A stretch of DNA of 64,000 bases, from contig NZ_VJMG01000038.1 of the NCBI RefSeq assembly GCF_007004135.1, positions 1 through 64,000 on the forward strand, given 5' to 3'. The position numbers were made by a program, and so were the translations under genes. The stretch comes from Affinirhizobium straminoryzae. Lineage in GTDB: Bacteria; Pseudomonadota; Alphaproteobacteria; Rhizobiales; Rhizobiaceae. This document shows, piece by piece, positions 47,409 through 56,445 of this stretch. The notes beneath the pieces were generated by a model, which saw only the letters and a program-made list of their open reading frames with translations, was not told where the DNA came from and did not search any database. Position 1 is the first letter of the stretch. The number at the start of each line of letters is the position of its first letter.

Positions 47409-49172
47409 ATGTCCCCCAGCCCCTTTTCCTCGGATTCCAACCGGGTTCTGTCCGCGATGAACCGCTCTTTTGCGATCATCGAATTCGACCCCTCCGGCCG
47501 GATCCTCCGGGCCAATGAAAACTTCTGTACGACGCTCGGCTACCGCGCGGACGAGATCGTGGGGCAGCATCACCGCATCTTCGTGCCGCCGGAAGAGGCC
47601 ATCGGCGAGGGCTATCAGGCCTTCTGGGCCAAGCTCGGTCGCGGCGAGTTCGACCGGCGCCAGTATCGCCGCATCGCCAAGGGCGGGCGCGAAGTGTGGA
47701 TCGAGGCCTCCTACAATCCGATCCTGAAGAACGGCCGTGTCTACAAGGTGGTAAAATTCGCAACCGACATCACGGCGCTGAAGCTGGAAGCGGCGGAAAA
47801 TGCCGGCAAGATCTCGGCCCTGTCGCGCGCTCAGGCGATCATCGAGTTTGCGCCTGATGGCACGATCCTGACGGCCAACGAGAATTTCTGTGCAGCTCTC
47901 GGCTATCGGCTCGACGAGATGGTTGGCCGCCACCATTCAATGTTCTGCGATGGCGATTACGTGCGCAGCGACGCCTATCCGCGCTTCTGGGAACAGCTGC
48001 GCCGGGGCGAGTTTTCCGCCGGCGAATTCCGCCGCATCGGCAAGGGTGGCCGCGACGTCTTCATCCAGGCCTCCTACAATCCGATCTTCGACATGAAGGG
48101 CGAGGTGTTCAAGGTGGTGAAATTCGCCACCGACGTGACGGAGCGGGTCGGCAATGTCAACGTGCTGGGCAACGGCCTGAAGCAGCTTGCCGAGGGGGAT
48201 CTCACCTTTGGCATCGACATTCCCTTCATCGCCTCGCTGGAACCGCTGCGTCTCGATTACAACGATGCCGTCGGCCGGTTGCGGGAGGCGATGACCGAGG
48301 TGCAGCGCAATGCATCCGCCATTGCGGCCGGCTCCGACGAGGTGCGGGCGGCGGCGGATTCTCTGTCGAAACGCACCGAGCAGCAGGCTGCCTCCGTGGA
48401 GGAAACGGCGGCCGCGCTGGAGGAGATTACCACCACCGTGGCCGACAGCACACGCCGTGCCCGCGAGGCCGGTGATCTTGTGGAGCGCACCCGCAGCGGC
48501 GCCGAGCGCTCCGGCGACGTGGTGCGTCAGGCAATCACCGCCATGGGCGCCATCGAAAACTCGTCCGGCGAGATTTCCTCGATCATCGGCGTGATCGACG
48601 AGATCGCCTTCCAGACCAATCTTCTGGCGCTGAATGCCGGCGTGGAAGCGGCGCGTGCGGGGGACGCCGGCAAGGGCTTTGCCGTGGTGGCGCAGGAGGT
48701 GCGCGAACTGGCGCAACGGTCCGCCAAGGCCGCCAAGGAGATCAAGGCGCTGATCACCGCCTCGGCCGCCCAGGTGGAACGGGGCGTGACGCTGGTCGCC
48801 GAAACGGGCACCGCGCTGCAGGATATCGTCGTGCAGGTGCGAGACATTTCCACCAATGTCGCCGCCATCGTGGAAGGCGCGCGCGAACAGTCGACCGGCC
48901 TGTCCGAGATCAACCAGGCCGTCAATACCATCGATCAGGGCACGCAGCAGAATGCGGCGATGGTGGAGGAAAGCAACGCCGCCGCCCACAAGCTGGCCGG
49001 CGAGGCGAGCGAACTGTTTCGCCTTGTCTCCCGTTTCCGGCTGGGCGAGGCGGCGATCTCCATCTCCGCCCCGCAGCAGCGTCCCGGCGCTGGCGCCGAC
49101 CGCACCCGCATCATGCCGCGCGCCCGCCACGGCAACGCGGCCCTGGCGGACAGGGACTGGCAGGATTTTTAA
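47409..49172 (+). CDS. Soluble PAS-PAS methyl-accepting chemotaxis protein
   Basis: A 587-residue protein with two tandem PAS domains of similar sequence ([20 protein letters not shown] and [20 protein letters not shown], each ending VKFATD), a HAMP-like linker and an MCP signalling domain with [20 protein letters not shown]. No membrane helices, so it likely reads redox or energy state through a PAS-bound cofactor, as Aer-type sensors do. ATG 47409 follows AGGAGA. Together with the globin-coupled transducer it makes two cytoplasmic oxygen/redox taxis sensors flanking the LuxR-type gene. Confidence 0.88.
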   Translation: MSPSPFSSDSNRVLSAMNRSFAIIEFDPSGRILRANENFCTTLGYRADEIVGQHHRIFVPPEEAIGEGYQAFWAKLGRGEFDRRQYRRIAKGGREVWIEASYNPILKNGRVYKVVKFATDITALKLEAAENAGKISALSRAQAIIEFAPDGTILTANENFCAALGYRLDEMVGRHHSMFCDGDYVRSDAYPRFWEQLRRGEFSAGEFRRIGKGGRDVFIQASYNPIFDMKGEVFKVVKFATDVTERVGNVNVLGNGLKQLAEGDLTFGIDIPFIASLEPLRLDYNDAVGRLREAMTEVQRNASAIAAGSDEVRAAADSLSKRTEQQAASVEETAAALEEITTTVADSTRRAREAGDLVERTRSGAERSGDVVRQAITAMGAIENSSGEISSIIGVIDEIAFQTNLLALNAGVEAARAGDAGKGFAVVAQEVRELAQRSAKAAKEIKALITASAAQVERGVTLVAETGTALQDIVVQVRDISTNVAAIVEGAREQSTGLSEINQAVNTIDQGTQQNAAMVEESNAAAHKLAGEASELFRLVSRFRLGEAAISISAPQQRPGAGADRTRIMPRARHGNAALADRDWQDF

Positions 49173-49211
49173 GCCCGGGTCTATTCCCTCCGGGGGGAGG
49201 CATGCCGGGCT
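49172..49211 (+). terminator. Nested hairpin after the PAS-PAS transducer
   Basis: Outer arms AGCCCGG (49172-49178) and CCGGGCT (49205-49211) enclose an inner CCTCC/GGAGG stem (49187-49191 and 49196-49200). It begins at the stop codon. No T run follows, so transcription may end by another mechanism. Confidence 0.4.
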
Positions 49212-49260
49212 CGCAACCCTCTGCCTCCAGTACCCGGCACGGCGCGATCGCGTCGCATCA

Positions 49261-49860
49261 TCAACCCGCAGCGGCAAGCTCCCGGGCGACGGCGCGGCCA
49301 GCCACGCGCGCGGTCTCCAGTAGTCGGTCGAGCCCGATCCCGTTGCGCGCCTCGGCGGACAGCCCCGCCATGGTGACCGAGACGAAGTCGGTCAGGCGTT
49401 GAGCGGTGTCCGGATGAACGGCGGCAATCGAGTGGCGGATCCTGTCCAGTGCGGCTCTATGATAGGCAGCGGCGATCCTGCGCGCCTCCTCGTCATCGCA
49501 CCCGATCCCTTCCAGCACAAGGCAGCCGGCGGCCGGGGGCCGCGCGACATAACGCCTTGCTGCCTCCTCCAGAACCGCGGCAAGGCTCTCCGCCAGGGGG
49601 CGGTCGGGGCGCAGCAGGTCTTCAAGCGGAATCGCGTCGGTCGTCGCATACCGTTCGAGAACCCGGGCATAGAGACCGGCCTTGCTGCCGAAGGCCGCAT
49701 AGAAGCTTGGCGGGTTGATGCCGAGAGCGGAGGTAATTTCCGCAACCCCCACCGCATCATAGCCGCGAGCATGGAACAGATGCTGCGCCGTGGCCACGCC
49801 CTGGCCGGGATCAAAGCGGCGCGGGCGGCCGCGAGGGCGCGAATTATTTGTATCGTTCAC
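49261..49860 (-). CDS. bdcR: TetR-family repressor BdcR-like
   Basis: This 199-residue TetR protein has the HTH VAEITSALGINPPSFYAAFG (residues 39-58). It closely follows, from memory, the E. coli BdcR layout (GRPRRF start, INPPS-YAAFGSKAGL, CLVLEGI). It is divergent from bdcA across 71 bp, the same arrangement as in E. coli, where BdcR represses bdcA. It starts with GTG, with AAGG about nine bases upstream. Confidence 0.85.
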   Translation of the reverse strand: MNDTNNSRPRGRPRRFDPGQGVATAQHLFHARGYDAVGVAEITSALGINPPSFYAAFGSKAGLYARVLERYATTDAIPLEDLLRPDRPLAESLAAVLEEAARRYVARPPAAGCLVLEGIGCDDEEARRIAAAYHRAALDRIRHSIAAVHPDTAQRLTDFVSVTMAGLSAEARNGIGLDRLLETARVAGRAVARELAAAG

Positions 49861-49931
49861 TACAAAATACCTTGACGATGGCGTTGGAAGATATATGTAG
49901 CACTCGTTACTTTATTTCTCAAGGAGCTTGC

Positions 49932-50645
49932 ATGACCACCTTCCAGGGAAAGTCCGTTCTGGTTCTCGGCGGCAGCCGGGGCATCGGCGCGGCCATCGTT
50001 CGCCGTTTTGCCGCTGACGGGGCAAAGGTTCTCTTCACCTATGCCGGCTCCCGGGGCGCGGCAGAGCAATTGGCGGCCGAGACCGGCAGCAGGGCGGTCC
50101 ACACGGACAGCGCCGATCGTGACGCCGTGATCGCGCGTGTCCGCGACAGCGGACCGCTGGACGTGCTGGTCGTCAATTCCGGCATCGCGATTTTCGGCGA
50201 TGCGCTGGAACAGGATGCCGATGCGATCGACCGTCTGTTCCAGATCAACATCCAGACCCCGTATCACGCTTCGGTCGAGGCCGCGCGACAGATGCCGGAG
50301 GGGGGACGGATCATCGTCATCGGCTCGGTCAATGGCGACCGGATGCCCGTGCCGGGGATGGCGTCCTATGCGGTCAGCAAATCTGCGCTTCAGGGTCTGG
50401 CGCGTGGTCTGGCGCGCGACTTCGGGCCGCGCGGGATCACGATCAATATTGTTCAGCCCGGACCGATCGACACCGACGCAAACCCGGAGAATGGCCCGAT
50501 GCGGGAACTGATGCACAGCTTCATGGCGATCAAGCGTCACGGGCGACCGGAAGAGGTCGCGGCCATGGTTGCCTGGCTCGCAGGCCCCGAGGCTGGTTTC
50601 GTAACCGGGGCGATGCACACGATCGACGGCGCGTTCGGCGCCTGA
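49932..50645 (+). CDS. bdcA: BdcA-like SDR protein (biofilm-dispersal mediator)
   Basis: This 237-residue short-chain dehydrogenase has the NADP motif GGSRGIGAA, the NAG-like NSGIAIFGDAL, Ser in GSVNGDRMP and the catalytic pair in ASYAVSKSAL (Tyr-x3-Lys). Long stretches (SVLVLGGSRGIGAAIVRRF, GPRGITINIVQPGPIDTDAN) match E. coli BdcA closely from memory. BdcA is reported to bind cyclic-di-GMP and promote biofilm dispersal; whether this protein does so or is a plain reductase is unknown. AAGGAG precedes the ATG. Confidence 0.85.
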   Translation: MTTFQGKSVLVLGGSRGIGAAIVRRFAADGAKVLFTYAGSRGAAEQLAAETGSRAVHTDSADRDAVIARVRDSGPLDVLVVNSGIAIFGDALEQDADAIDRLFQINIQTPYHASVEAARQMPEGGRIIVIGSVNGDRMPVPGMASYAVSKSALQGLARGLARDFGPRGITINIVQPGPIDTDANPENGPMRELMHSFMAIKRHGRPEEVAAMVAWLAGPEAGFVTGAMHTIDGAFGA

Positions 50646-50670
50646 CCCGGACCAGCGCAGAAGGAGACCA

Positions 50671-51999
50671 TTATGGGCGTTCGAAGTCCTGAGCTGAAAT
50701 GCTCTGAGGCCTGATGTTGCCGCCAGGAACCGCATACAGCGTGTACGACAACACCTGTGTGATGATCTCGGTTGTGGTTTGTTCGGTGTTGAGCGTCTCA
50801 GCACGAGGAAATTCATCCGCGCCATTTAGTTCCACAAAACGTTGACAACTCACATCCAGCGCGCTTCCGAAAGCATACTGCACCTTATAGCGCCCATCCG
50901 GGATCCCGCTGATCCGAGCGGTTTGATTGCTGCGGACAAAGAATGTCGCGACGACGGCTCCAGAAATTTCTGTTCTGACTTTGATGATCGCGTTACCGCC
51001 GGCACCGTTGCGGATCTCCAGCGCATGGCCATCGGCAGTCGATAGCCGATTTGGCCCGAGCAGTTGTCCGTTGGGCGGAACGTTCGCACATGTCGGTACA
51101 TCGGGCGTCGTAACTGCCTTTTGAACATTTTGCTGATATGGTGCCGTTTTCGGAGGTGAGACATATGGTGTTGTCGCCCCGCCATACACGGTGCTTCTAC
51201 TGCCATTTTGAGAGTCCACAAAAAGGGCCGCTGCCAACGCACCAGGCAGAGCAAAGGCCATGAGGCAATAAGTTGTCGCAGACAGAACTGATGTACGCCA
51301 GGGATTTTTTAACTTGCCTTGTTTTGGGTCAACGCCGGACCTTTCGAGCAGACGAGTCAGTTCATCGGCGTTTTTTGCTATCTCTTTATCCAGCGCGTTC
51401 TTGGACTGCATCGCAAGCGCGTATGATAGCTGCATATGTCCATGCGAAAGGAATGCAAGCGCGTTGTACCAAATCATCGCCTCGTCGGCGGAGCGCTTAT
51501 GTTGTCCACCAAAGCCGTTGCCTATGATGGACCCAACTGAATAGAGTGGTCCCCAAGGAACCCCCCACCATCCTGCGATTAAGGTAATGATCGAGGATCT
51601 GGCAGCTTCCTTTTTCGCGCAGCTTGCACAAAAAATCCCTTGCACAGGATTACGTGTGGTCATGAATATAAAGCTGTAAACGCGAAAGAATACGATATGT
51701 CTTGGCTGTGCCGTGACCTGTCCGCAGCGAGAGCAACAAATCGGGTCGATAACTTTAGTCTGGGTTTCCTGAGTGGGGGCCTTATACGCAGAACGGTCGT
51801 ATGCTGCTCGGCGGAGAGGATTGCCTAAAACTTCGTAGGCGGCAGCAATTTTCTGGAATTTTTCAGTGTTTTGATCCTGTGAAGTATCCGGATGGGTGTC
51901 TTTCGCAAGCTTTCTATAGGCGGTTCTGATTTCATCAGAATTGGCAGATGGCTGTATTCCCAAAGCTCTATAGAGGCCTTGCGGATCGTTATCCGACAT
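50671..51999 (-). CDS. J-domain membrane protein with zinc ribbon
   Basis: This is a 442-residue protein. Residues 5-70 form a DnaJ J-domain with the essential HPD (36-38) in the expected place. A CxxC pair follows (CSRC at 89-92 and CASC at 124-127), probably a zinc ribbon. After that come hydrophobic stretches (about 135-160 and 245-275) and a C-terminal beta-rich domain of unknown function. It may recruit DnaK at the membrane. ATG 51999 follows GAGGGG. It uses more A/T-rich codons than its neighbours, which suggests recent transfer. I do not recognise the full architecture. Confidence 0.72.
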   Translation of the reverse strand: MSDNDPQGLYRALGIQPSANSDEIRTAYRKLAKDTHPDTSQDQNTEKFQKIAAAYEVLGNPLRRAAYDRSAYKAPTQETQTKVIDPICCSRCGQVTAQPRHIVFFRVYSFIFMTTRNPVQGIFCASCAKKEAARSSIITLIAGWWGVPWGPLYSVGSIIGNGFGGQHKRSADEAMIWYNALAFLSHGHMQLSYALAMQSKNALDKEIAKNADELTRLLERSGVDPKQGKLKNPWRTSVLSATTYCLMAFALPGALAAALFVDSQNGSRSTVYGGATTPYVSPPKTAPYQQNVQKAVTTPDVPTCANVPPNGQLLGPNRLSTADGHALEIRNGAGGNAIIKVRTEISGAVVATFFVRSNQTARISGIPDGRYKVQYAFGSALDVSCQRFVELNGADEFPRAETLNTEQTTTEIITQVLSYTLYAVPGGNIRPQSISAQDFERP

Positions 52000-52191
52000 G
52001 TTCCCCTCAATTTCACGTCGTGTCTGATGTTCATAAGGCATCAACCGTATTAGCGAGGCAACAGGATTTCTGAAGATAGACAGGTTTTCCTAGAATTAAT
52101 CGACGAGGCACTCTTTAAATTATGGCATCGTTGCTCTCTAAGAGAAAAATTTCTCTTCTATCGCCTTCGCCGCACGGTTCGACCTCACCGC

Positions 52192-53430
52192 TCACGGCAG
52201 CGCCCGCATCTCGCTGTCCGACAGCGGGGCGGGCAGGCCGAGATCGTCGCAAAGCGCGGGAATCTCCTGCGTGGAAAGCCAGAGCAGGAACTGCCTGTCC
52301 ACCACCTGCAGGCTGCCGCGGGAGGCATCGTAATCGATGACGAAGGGGCGGATGCCGCGCTGGTTCTGCAAGGTCGCGGTAGAGACCAGCGTCTGCGCCA
52401 CATGGATGCGGTCCAGCGTCTTGCGCCGGGGATGCCGTGCCTTGATGATGCTGTAGATCTTCTTCAGGCGGATGCCGCGCTCCAGCTGGTCGGCGCCGTG
52501 GCAGAGCATGGCGTAGATCAGCCATCGCGGCATGTCGAGATCGCTTGCCGCGATGGCGCCGGAAAAGCCCTCGACGAAGCCGGTATAGCGCGCCGCCTGT
52601 TCGGTAACGATGCGGCGCACCAGTTCGACCACGTCGAGCCCGGCGCCGACGCCCTGCAGACCATCCTGCCGCTCATGCACCTTCGCGGCCCGGCAGGCAC
52701 GCCGGCATGCTTCCTGCACCAGATGCACGCTGTCGAAGCAGGCGGCGAGAAGGCCGGTGCTGAAGGCATCGTCGAAGGCAATGCCCAGCATGCCGGCGCC
52801 TGTCGTCATCACCTCGGAAAGGCTCTGGGGCGACCAGTGGTCGGTGTTGATCGGCTGCACGCGGTCCGCCAGATCGCCGTTCAGCGTGGAAAGCCGGTTC
52901 TCGTCGCGCCAGGCGGCGGCGATCACGAAGGAAATCGCGGTCTTCTCGTGAAAGGTCTTCAGCGAGAAGCTGAACTCGCGCTGCGTGGCTTCCGGCAGGT
53001 AATGGAAATCCTCCAGCACGATGTAGCTGGAGAAATTGATGTCTGCGAGCGCCCGAACGATGTCGTTCGGGTCGGACAGATCAAGCCGTCCGGGCTTCGG
53101 CCGGATGGGCAGGGCGGGCTCGTCCTGTCCCCCGTCTTGCGCCTCGTCCTGGACATGCTTCACGAAAAACACGGCTTCCTTGAGGATCGAGCAGTGCAGA
53201 TCGGCCAGCGACCAGCGGTTCTGGCAGGAAACGACGATGTGATCCCTGTCCGCCATGCATTTCTTGCGCAGCGAGGTCTTGCCCTGCCTCGAACTGCCGA
53301 ATATGATAATATTATCACCTCTCGACATAAGCGTACGAAATGGATGGTCAACATCCGGCCGCTCGACGTAATTGAGGGGCGGATCCCGGCGAATGCCAAA
53401 GACGTCGTCGATTGAATAGATGTTCTTCAT
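52192..53430 (-). CDS. Orphan P-loop ATPase
   Basis: This 412-residue protein has Walker A GSSRQGKTS (45-53) and Walker B YIVLED (136-141), followed by an AAA-like second region and a helical C-terminal half. It resembles STAND/AAA-type ATPases that respond to signals, but no effector or recognition domain is recognisable. No Shine-Dalgarno precedes the ATG. The neighbours are the J-domain gene on the same strand and the divergent phytochrome gene. A role in stress or phage defence is conceivable but not shown. Confidence 0.65.
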   Translation of the reverse strand: MKNIYSIDDVFGIRRDPPLNYVERPDVDHPFRTLMSRGDNIIIFGSSRQGKTSLRKKCMADRDHIVVSCQNRWSLADLHCSILKEAVFFVKHVQDEAQDGGQDEPALPIRPKPGRLDLSDPNDIVRALADINFSSYIVLEDFHYLPEATQREFSFSLKTFHEKTAISFVIAAAWRDENRLSTLNGDLADRVQPINTDHWSPQSLSEVMTTGAGMLGIAFDDAFSTGLLAACFDSVHLVQEACRRACRAAKVHERQDGLQGVGAGLDVVELVRRIVTEQAARYTGFVEGFSGAIAASDLDMPRWLIYAMLCHGADQLERGIRLKKIYSIIKARHPRRKTLDRIHVAQTLVSTATLQNQRGIRPFVIDYDASRGSLQVVDRQFLLWLSTQEIPALCDDLGLPAPLSDSEMRALP

Positions 53431-53768
53431 GCGGCGTCACGACGGTTGCGAATATTGCTTTTTTGCATGTCGCGCCGACAAGGTTCTTGATCTAGGTCGA
53501 ATGCCGGGCGGTCGTCTGTGCATTAGAAATACGTATCATCATAATCATAAATTATAGTCAGATACTGATTTGCGACAGATACTAGTTTTTGGACTCGGCG
53601 CAAGGGAAATTGCACTCCCTGGTGGAAAAATGCTGCGCCGCACCCACCCGACCCGTTCGATCGGCCCGGTTTACATTCCGTTACTCCCTCCTATCTACCT
53701 GACCCTACGACCGTCCGGGGCTGAGGCAGGCCCCGTGTGACGGCCCTGCCGCATGATCGGAGACAGGT
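53431..53768. other. Divergent intergenic region, AT-rich
   Basis: 338 bp between the orphan ATPase and the phytochrome gene. The middle (53520-53590) is strongly AT-rich with a repeated CAGATACT and would suit divergent promoters. No gene seen. Confidence 0.4.
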
Positions 53769-55994
53769 GTGAACGAAACGGATCCGGATCTGGAAGCCTG
53801 CGCGCGCGAGCCGATCCGCGTGCCGGGCGCCATACAACCGCATGGCGCCTTGTTCGTGCTGGCCGGCGCACCGCCGGTGGTGGTGCAGGTCAGCGCCAAT
53901 CTCGCCGATTACCTGCCGGATGGCGTGCGGCAGGACGCGCCGCTTTTCGGCCCGCTTGCGGACCTGGGCGACAGGCTGGTGCGCTGGCAGGCAAGTGGCG
54001 AGCGCTATTTCCAGACGCGGCTGGAAACGGAGGGGCTCATCGCCTCCGCCCACCGGGCGGGCGACCGCGTGATCGTCGAGGTGGAGCGATTGGGCGGCGA
54101 ACGGCTGGAAGCGGTGTTCAGCCGCCTGCGAAGCTTTACCGCCCAGCTGTCGGACGAGCCGGACATTGCCCGGTCTCTGCCGGCCGTCGCCGGCTTCGTG
54201 CAGCAGTTGACGGGCTTCGACCGCGTGCTGGTCTACCGGTTCGATGCGGACTGGAACGGGCAGGTGGTGGCCGAAAGCGGCAATGGCCGGCTGCCTTCCT
54301 ATCTCGACCTGCGCTTTCCCGCCGCCGATATCCCAGCCCAGGCGCGCGCGCTCTATGCCACCAATCGTCTGCGCATCATTCCCGATGTCGATTACCGTCC
54401 CGTGCCGCTGGTGCCGGTGCCTGACCCGCAGACGGGGGACGCGCTGGACATGAGCCAGTGCCAGCTGCGCAGCGTCTCGCCGGTGCATCTCGAATACATG
54501 CGCAACATGGGAACCGCCGCCTCGATGTCGGTCTCCATCCTGGTCGATGGAAGGCTGTGGGGGCTCATCTCCTGCCATAGTGCCGGCCCGCACATGGTAT
54601 CGCAGGCGCTGCGCGAAATCTGCGATTTTGTGGCTCAGGCGCTTGCCATGCGCATCGCGGCGCTGGCCCGCGCAGAGGATGCCGCGCGCCGGGTCATGCT
54701 GTCTGCGGTCACGAGCCGGCTCCTGTCTGCCATGTCCTCCGCCCCCGACTGGATGGAGGCGCTGGCGGGTGAAGGCGAGGGGCTGCTTGCCCAGGTCGGG
54801 GCGGCGGGTGCGGCGCTCGTCAGCCCGGAGCGGCTGCTGTCGGTGGGCGAGGTGCCGCCGGAAGCGGCGATCCGCCGGCTGGCGGCCTGGCTGGACGCGC
54901 AGCCGCGGCAGGACCTGTTTTCCACCGACCGGCTGACCCGCCTGCTCGAGCAGGCGCCGGAGCTTGCCGCCGATCTGGCGCCGGAGATGGCGGCGCGGGC
55001 AAGCGGCGTTCTGGCCCTGCCGATCTCGCGGCTGCATGCGGGCTGGCTGATCTGGTTCCGGCCCGAACTGCTGCACACCGTGCGCTGGGGCGGCAATCCG
55101 CATGAGAAGGTGCGCGAACAGGGCCGCATCCATCCACGCCAGTCCTTTTCCGCCTGGCAGGAACTCGTGCGTGCCTGCGCCGAACCCTGGAGTGAAGCGG
55201 AACTGGCCGCCGCCCGGGCGCTCGGCTCTGCGATCGTCGGTATCGTGCTGCGCAAGGCCGAGGAACTGGCGGAACTGTCCGGCGAGCTGACGCGCGCCAA
55301 CAAGGAGCTGGAGGCCTTTTCCTATTCCGTCTCGCATGACCTGCGGGCGCCCTTCCGCCACATCGTCGGCTTTGCCGAACTGTTGCGCGAGCGGGAAACC
55401 GGGCTGGACGAGAAGTCGCGCCACTATCTGCAGACGATTTCCGATGCGGCCCTTTCGGCCGGGCGGCTGGTGGATGATCTTCTCAACTTTTCCCAGCTCG
55501 GTCGCACCGCCCTCGTTACCCGCCCGGTCGACATGGACAAGCTGGTGGCCGAGGTCATCACCTCCGTCACCATGGCGATGGGGAACCGTCGCATCGAATG
55601 GCGCGTTTCCCCTCTGCCGGTTGGACTGGGCGATGCCACGCTTCTGCGGCAGGTCTGGTTCAACCTTATCGACAACGCGGTGAAATACACCCGCGACTGC
55701 GATCCGGCCCGGATCGTGATTGCAGGAGAAACAAGGAACGACATGGCACTCTATTCGGTGACCGACAATGGCGTCGGTTTCGACATGGCTTACGTGGGCA
55801 AGCTGTTCGGCGTGTTCCAGCGCCTGCAGCGGGCCGAGGATTTCGAGGGCACGGGCATCGGCCTGGCGCTCGCCCGCCGCATCGTGGAACGCCACAACGG
55901 AAGCATTTCGGCGCATGGCGAACTGGGGCAGGGCGCCTCGTTCACCTTCGCCCTGCCGATGACCACAGAACGGAAAGGTCGAGCCCTTGCCTGA
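53769..55994 (+). CDS. Bacteriophytochrome sensor histidine kinase
   Basis: A 741-residue red/far-red light sensor. It has the N-terminal chromophore Cys (C11 in LEACAREPI, the position used by biliverdin-binding phytochromes), PAS-GAF-PHY core with PAADIP (184-189), H240 in SPVHLEYM and H270 in ISCHSAG, and a PHY tongue with PRQSF. The kinase part has the phospho-acceptor His523 in SVSHDLRAPF and ATP-binding motifs DNAVKYT, DNGVGF and GTGIGLAL. It starts with GTG after GGAGACAG. The response regulator begins inside its 3' end. No haem oxygenase gene for biliverdin is in the window. Confidence 0.92.
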   Translation: MNETDPDLEACAREPIRVPGAIQPHGALFVLAGAPPVVVQVSANLADYLPDGVRQDAPLFGPLADLGDRLVRWQASGERYFQTRLETEGLIASAHRAGDRVIVEVERLGGERLEAVFSRLRSFTAQLSDEPDIARSLPAVAGFVQQLTGFDRVLVYRFDADWNGQVVAESGNGRLPSYLDLRFPAADIPAQARALYATNRLRIIPDVDYRPVPLVPVPDPQTGDALDMSQCQLRSVSPVHLEYMRNMGTAASMSVSILVDGRLWGLISCHSAGPHMVSQALREICDFVAQALAMRIAALARAEDAARRVMLSAVTSRLLSAMSSAPDWMEALAGEGEGLLAQVGAAGAALVSPERLLSVGEVPPEAAIRRLAAWLDAQPRQDLFSTDRLTRLLEQAPELAADLAPEMAARASGVLALPISRLHAGWLIWFRPELLHTVRWGGNPHEKVREQGRIHPRQSFSAWQELVRACAEPWSEAELAAARALGSAIVGIVLRKAEELAELSGELTRANKELEAFSYSVSHDLRAPFRHIVGFAELLRERETGLDEKSRHYLQTISDAALSAGRLVDDLLNFSQLGRTALVTRPVDMDKLVAEVITSVTMAMGNRRIEWRVSPLPVGLGDATLLRQVWFNLIDNAVKYTRDCDPARIVIAGETRNDMALYSVTDNGVGFDMAYVGKLFGVFQRLQRAEDFEGTGIGLALARRIVERHNGSISAHGELGQGASFTFALPMTTERKGRALA

Positions 55995-56445
55995 ATTGCG
56001 CCCCATCCTTCTGGTCGAGGACAGCCCCCGCGACCTAGAGCTGACGCTTGCCGCGCTGGAAAAGTGCCAGCTGGCCAACGAGATCGTGATCGCGCGTGAT
56101 GGCGCCGAGGCCATGGACTATCTGACCCGCCGCGGTAGTTACCACAACCGGCCGCAGGGCGATCCGACCGTCGTGCTGCTGGATCTGAAACTGCCCAAGA
56201 TGGATGGGCTCGATGTGCTGGAGCGGGTCAAGACAAGCGACACGCTGCGCCACATTCCCATCGTCATGCTCACCTCGTCGCGCGAGGAGCAGGATCTGGT
56301 CAGAAGTTACGAACTGGGTGTCAATGCCTTCGTGGTGAAGCCGGTGGATTTTTCGCAGTTCTTCAAGGCCATTCAGGACCTTGGCGTGTTCTGGGCCCTG
56401 CTCAACGAGCCGCCGCCGGGATATCAGCATCATGCACGGATTTGA
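55987..56445 (+). CDS. Single-domain response regulator (phytochrome partner)
   Basis: This 152-residue CheY-like receiver of the Rcp1 type has acidic D12, phospho-acceptor D66 (VLLDLKLPKMDG) and K118 (FVVKPVD). No output domain, so it likely relays phosphate. It starts with TTG eight bases after GGAAAGG, overlapping the kinase stop, so the two are coupled. It is followed directly by the next gene of the operon. Confidence 0.88.
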   Translation: MPELRPILLVEDSPRDLELTLAALEKCQLANEIVIARDGAEAMDYLTRRGSYHNRPQGDPTVVLLDLKLPKMDGLDVLERVKTSDTLRHIPIVMLTSSREEQDLVRSYELGVNAFVVKPVDFSQFFKAIQDLGVFWALLNEPPPGYQHHARI

